DNA of 64,000 bases from Pseudomonas fluorescens (GTDB taxonomy: Bacteria; Pseudomonadota; Gammaproteobacteria; Pseudomonadales; Pseudomonadaceae). The DNA lies in the NCBI RefSeq assembly GCF_002837185.1, contig NZ_KZ477985.1:1-64000 (forward strand), in the 5' to 3' direction. The position numbers were made by a program, and so were the translations under genes. Each line of letters opens with the position of its first letter. The first letter of the stretch is position 1. The notes under the pieces are model-generated. The model was not told the origin of the DNA and did no database searches. It saw only the letters and a program-made list of their open reading frames with translations. Below are positions 60,856 through 64,000 of the stretch, in pieces.

Positions 60856-61365
60856 TCATCTTTTAAGCGTTGTTGGGAGTTCGCCACGTGTGGCTGCCGC
60901 TGCCAGCAGCGGGAAAACCATGGCCCAGAGTACCGCCAGTCCGACCATTGTAGGGCCCAGCCCATAGCCGAACTGCACGCCAGCCAGTTCGCTGCCGGCG
61001 TAATATGACAGCGGCCCACCCACCGCGCCCAACAGTGCGGCGCGCCACCAGGGGCGGGCGCTCCAGGCCAGGCAATGGCGCAAGGTGGTGGCCAGCAAGG
61101 CCCACAGCAGCATCAGCCAGAATGGAATCAACGGCCCCGGCTCGCTGAAGTGAAAAACCCCGAGGGTGCGCAACAGCGTGTCGAGCAACGTACCGGCGAG
61201 TGTCACGCCGATGATCAGCGCGCCTTCATCGGTCAATGAGCTGATCCACAGCAAATGGACGAGCAGTACCGCCAACCCTACCAGCAACCACAGGCTGTCG
61301 CCGCCGAGCACACAGGCAAACCAGCCGCATTGAAACAGCGCGGCGTTGGCCAGGGATTTAAGCAC
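60856..61365 (-). CDS. DUF2878-like integral membrane protein (169 aa)
   Basis: Hydrophobic protein with about five membrane segments ('LANAALFQCGWFACVLGGDSLWLLVGLAVLLVHLLW'). Probably DUF2878 by recall. Start at GTG 61365, overlapping the cfa stop by 8 bp; the longer frame runs inside cfa. It is cotranscribed with the cfa/DUF1365/oxidoreductase genes, so a role in envelope lipid modification is possible. Confidence 0.75.
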   Translation of the reverse strand: MLKSLANAALFQCGWFACVLGGDSLWLLVGLAVLLVHLLWISSLTDEGALIIGVTLAGTLLDTLLRTLGVFHFSEPGPLIPFWLMLLWALLATTLRHCLAWSARPWWRAALLGAVGGPLSYYAGSELAGVQFGYGLGPTMVGLAVLWAMVFPLLAAAATRGELPTTLKR

Positions 61366-62629
61366 TGAAGCGCCCGAGCAACGGCGGGTTGATGGCTGCC
61401 GGCTTGGCCAGCAGCAACTGCGCGGTACCGATCGTGCGCTCCATGAAACCGCCTTCGCAGTAGCACAGGTAGAATTCCCATAAGCGCAGGAAGTACTCGT
61501 CGTAGCCAAGCTCGGCGAGGCGGCCATGGGCGCGGCGAAAGTTCTCATGCCACAGGCGCAGGGTGCGCGCGTAGTGCAGCCCGAAATCCTCCATGTGCAG
61601 CAGGTTCATGTCGGTGTCGCGGCAGACGATCTGCAGCATGTTCTGCACGCTGGGCAGGGCGCCGCCGGGAAAGATGTAGCGCTGGATAAAGTCGACGCTG
61701 TTCCTGGCCTGCTCATAACGTTGTTCGCGGATAGTGATGGCTTGCAGCAGCATCAGGCCGTCGGGTTTGAGCAACTGCGCGCACTGTTTGAAATACGTGG
61801 GCAGGAAGCGATGGCCCACCGCTTCGATCATTTCGATGGACACCAGCTTGTCGTATTTACCGCTCAGGTCGCGGTAGTCCTGCAGCAACAATGTCACCTG
61901 CGCTTGCAGGCCCGCCGCTTCGATGCGCTGCGCGGTGTAGGCGAACTGTTCCCGGGACAGGGTCGTGGTGGTGACCTTGCAACCATAATGCTGCGCCGCG
62001 TACAGCGCCATGCTGCCCCACCCGGTGCCGATTTCCAGCAGATGGTCGGTAGGCTTGAGCGACAGTTTCTGGCAGATGCGCTCCAGCTTGTTCAGTTGCG
62101 CTTGTTCCAGGGTGTCGTCGGCGCTGAGAAATTGCGCCGCCGAATACATCATGGTCGGGTCGAGAAACTCCTCGAACAGCTCGTTGCCCAGGTCGTAGTG
62201 GGCTGCGATGTTTTTCTGCGAGCCCTTGCGTGTATTGCGATTGAGCCAATGCAGGCCCTGGGTGAACGGTCGCGCCAGGCGGGCCAGGCCGCCCTCCATG
62301 GCATCGAGCACCTCCAGGTTGCTGACCATCACACGCACCACGGCGGTCAGGTCCGGGCTGCTCCAGTAGCCGTGGATAAACGCTTCGCCGGCACCGATCG
62401 AACCGTTGGCAGCCACCAGGCCCCACACCGCCGAGTCCAGGATCTGGATTTCCCCCAACAGGTGCGCTTCCCGTGCGCCGAACACGTGTCGCTCGCCATC
62501 CTCGACGATCACCAATTGGCCGTGGCGCAATTGGCCGAGTTGGCGCAGCACGCCCTTGCGCAGCAGCGCAGCGGTCATGCCATTGACGTTCAGACGATGG
62601 GTCTTGACCGATAAGCTAGGGGATTTCAT
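61358..62629 (-). CDS. cfa: Cyclopropane-fatty-acyl-phospholipid synthase family protein (423 aa)
   Basis: SAM-dependent enzyme acting on unsaturated acyl chains of membrane phospholipids. SAM motif 'LLEIGTGWGSMALYAAQHYGCKVTTTTLS', 'SIEMIEAVGHRFLPTYF' and 'YIFPGGALPS' are family hallmarks. The start at ATG 62629 overlaps the DUF1365 gene by 14 bp. Next to an FAD oxidoreductase and DUF1365 protein, the product could be a modified fatty acid other than simple cyclopropane. Confidence 0.88.
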   Translation of the reverse strand: MKSPSLSVKTHRLNVNGMTAALLRKGVLRQLGQLRHGQLVIVEDGERHVFGAREAHLLGEIQILDSAVWGLVAANGSIGAGEAFIHGYWSSPDLTAVVRVMVSNLEVLDAMEGGLARLARPFTQGLHWLNRNTRKGSQKNIAAHYDLGNELFEEFLDPTMMYSAAQFLSADDTLEQAQLNKLERICQKLSLKPTDHLLEIGTGWGSMALYAAQHYGCKVTTTTLSREQFAYTAQRIEAAGLQAQVTLLLQDYRDLSGKYDKLVSIEMIEAVGHRFLPTYFKQCAQLLKPDGLMLLQAITIREQRYEQARNSVDFIQRYIFPGGALPSVQNMLQIVCRDTDMNLLHMEDFGLHYARTLRLWHENFRRAHGRLAELGYDEYFLRLWEFYLCYCEGGFMERTIGTAQLLLAKPAAINPPLLGRFSA

Positions 62630-63425
62630 GACGGCGATCCTTGGTGTACCCGACGGCGGTGCTGGAGGCGCCATCGGCGGCCCGGTGGGAAAAAATCGGG
62701 GTGCGTTTGAGCAACAGGCGCAAGGCCTGCCAGTAAATCGCCAGGCAGGTCTTGGCGGTCATCCAGGGAAAGCGCCATAAATAGCGATGCAGGCTGGCGC
62801 GGTTCAGGGTTTCTTTTTGCAGGCTCAAGGTGGCGTCGAAGACTTTCTGCGCGCCTTGCCAATCGGCCATGTGCACGCCGAGCCTGGCGGCGGGCGGGCT
62901 GAAGCTCATGCGGTATTCCAGGTCGCGCGGCAGGAAGGGCGACACATGGAACGCCTTGGCCACGGCGAAGTGCTGGTGTTCATCGGCGCCCAGCGCCTGG
63001 GCCGGCAATACGTAGTGATAACGCTCGCGCCACGGGGTGTTGGTGACTTCGCACAGGATCGCCGCCAGTTGCCCGTCGGCTTCGAAGCAATAGAAGAAGC
63101 TCACCGGATTGAATGCCAGGCCCCAGCTGCGGGCCTGGGTCAGCAGGCAGATAGGGCCTTGTGGCGTGCGCCCCAGGGCGTTGCCGACTTCATGGCGCAC
63201 CGCATCGCTCAAGGACATGCCGTGGCGGGTGAACTCGCGCAGGTAATCCTGCTGGCGAAAGCCGAAGGGCGCCAGGCGACTGCTGCCTGCCAGGGGCGAG
63301 AGCCCGAGCACGGCGTCCTGTTCGCTGAGGTCCAGGTACAGCAGGCCGATGCGGTAGCGAAAGGCATGGGCCTTGGGCGCAAACCGGCGATGGGCGATCC
63401 AGCCGCTGTACAGGGCGCTGTTCAC
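62616..63425 (-). CDS. DUF1365 family protein (269 aa)
   Basis: Conserved protein of unknown function, usually found between an FAD oxidoreductase and a cfa-type gene, as here. 'FNPVSFFYCFEADGQLAAILCEVTNTPWRERYHYVLP' is typical. Start GTG 63425 overlaps the oxidoreductase stop. Confidence 0.87.
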   Translation of the reverse strand: MNSALYSGWIAHRRFAPKAHAFRYRIGLLYLDLSEQDAVLGLSPLAGSSRLAPFGFRQQDYLREFTRHGMSLSDAVRHEVGNALGRTPQGPICLLTQARSWGLAFNPVSFFYCFEADGQLAAILCEVTNTPWRERYHYVLPAQALGADEHQHFAVAKAFHVSPFLPRDLEYRMSFSPPAARLGVHMADWQGAQKVFDATLSLQKETLNRASLHRYLWRFPWMTAKTCLAIYWQALRLLLKRTPIFSHRAADGASSTAVGYTKDRRHEIP

Positions 63426-64000
63426 AGGGTTTCCCCGAACGCCTGGGCCACGCGCAGCGCGCTGACCACTCCGTCTTCATGGAAACCGTTGGCCCAATAG
63501 GCGCCGCAGTAGAACGTGTTGCGCGCGCCGTGCAATTCTTCCCAGCGCGCCTGCGCGGCCACCGCCGCCAGGCTGTATTGCGGATGGGCGTAGGTGTAGC
63601 GCGCCAGGATCTTCAGCGGGTTGATCATTGATGTCTGGTTGAGGCTTACGCAAAAGGTGGTGGCGCTGTCGATGCCTTGCAGGATGTTCATGTCATAAGT
63701 GACGGCGGCCTGCTGCTGTTGATTGCCGCCCAGCCGGTAATTCCAACTGGCCCAGGCCAGCGTGCGGTCGGGCAGCAGTCGCGTGTCGGTGTGCAGTACC
63801 ACGTCGTTGTCGGCATAGGGCAGGGCGCCGAGGATCTGCTGTTCGGCCTCGCTGGGGTCGGCGAGCAATGCCAGGGCCTGGTCGCTGTGGCAGGCGAACA
63901 CCACGCGGTCGAACGTCTCGCGGCCGACCGGGCTGTGGATAACCACGCCGGCGTCTGTGCGTTGCACGTTATGCACAGGACAGTTGAGGCGTATCTGTTC
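63422..64000 (-). CDS. FAD-dependent amine-oxidase-like oxidoreductase (C-terminal part, cut by window end)
   Basis: The frame stays open to the window edge, so the N-terminal FAD-binding part lies outside. The visible part ('FDRVVFACHSDQALALL', 'GALPYADNDVVLHTD', 'NTFYCGAYWANGFHEDGVVSALRVAQAFG') matches the NAD/FAD-binding flavin amine oxidase proteins that precede DUF1365 and cfa. First gene of the visible four-gene unit. Confidence 0.85.
   Translation of the reverse strand, partial: EQIRLNCPVHNVQRTDAGVVIHSPVGRETFDRVVFACHSDQALALLADPSEAEQQILGALPYADNDVVLHTDTRLLPDRTLAWASWNYRLGGNQQQQAAVTYDMNILQGIDSATTFCVSLNQTSMINPLKILARYTYAHPQYSLAAVAAQARWEELHGARNTFYCGAYWANGFHEDGVVSALRVAQAFGETL

Overview
The window reads as chromosome from a Pseudomonas of the P. 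fluorescens group. The signs are the 5S rRNA sequence, abundant REP/REPIN palindromes built on the GTGGGAGGGGGCTTGCC core, high-GC codon use, the gene order tRNA-Gln/ispE/prs/rplY/pth/ychF, and a Hrp1-type (P. syringae-like, 'rsp/rsc') type III secretion cluster with an AvrE/RopE-family effector. No taxonomic search could be run.

Layout. 1-300: tail of an rRNA operon (23S-5S spacer, 5S rRNA, terminator). 467-4032: a Let/Pqi-type lipid-transport operon, with LetA split into two genes followed by a six-MCE-domain LetB-like protein. 4210-9021 (minus): the condensin mksF-mksE-mksB. 9170-10397: holD-like psi subunit and rimI. 10398-10695: nested repeats, including a MITE-like insertion inside a REP. 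10696-15539: acidic protein, carbonic anhydrase, SET-domain protein, a secreted unknown and a Tat phosphoesterase. 15692-18585: AtoE-type fatty-acid transporter and a divergent MHS-family transporter. 18616-20070: a tandem duplication of [REPIN - 78-aa gene - C4-type antisense RNA leader], the most striking non-coding structure here. 20093-23569: AraC regulator, LysE exporter, gamma-glutamyltransferase. 23746-28068: AvrE/RopE effector. 28139-29152: PhzF-like protein and tRNA-Met. 29375-47469: T3SS cluster. 47771-64000: housekeeping block (ychF, pth, rplY, prs, tRNA-Gln, ispE, lolB, TPR protein, hemA, prfA, prmC, moeB-like, murI), then pagL-like, a YkgJ-type protein and a cfa/DUF1365/FAD-oxidoreductase lipid-modification cluster cut by the window end.

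How the T3SS works together. A single HrpR/HrpS-like enhancer-binding protein (46552-47469) should activate a sigma-54 promoter (29981-29997) in front of the ECF sigma gene rspL/hrpL. RspL should then read the hrp boxes I find before the effector, before sctW, before hrpF and before the candidate pilin gene. The export operon sctW-V-D-N-O-P-Q-R-S-T-U runs on the plus strand and converges on the minus-strand operons hrpF-hrpG-sctC-hrpT-hrpV and pilin-sctI-sctJ-sctK-sctL. No hrpZ harpin, hrpK translocator or effector chaperone gene is visible.

The C4-like leaders are the best candidate for under-described biology. In each duplicate, two short boxes in the middle of the leader are complementary both to an upstream copy and to a downstream copy that overlaps the Shine-Dalgarno sequence. 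Between the duplicates all three copies have changed together, while the proteins differ by one residue.
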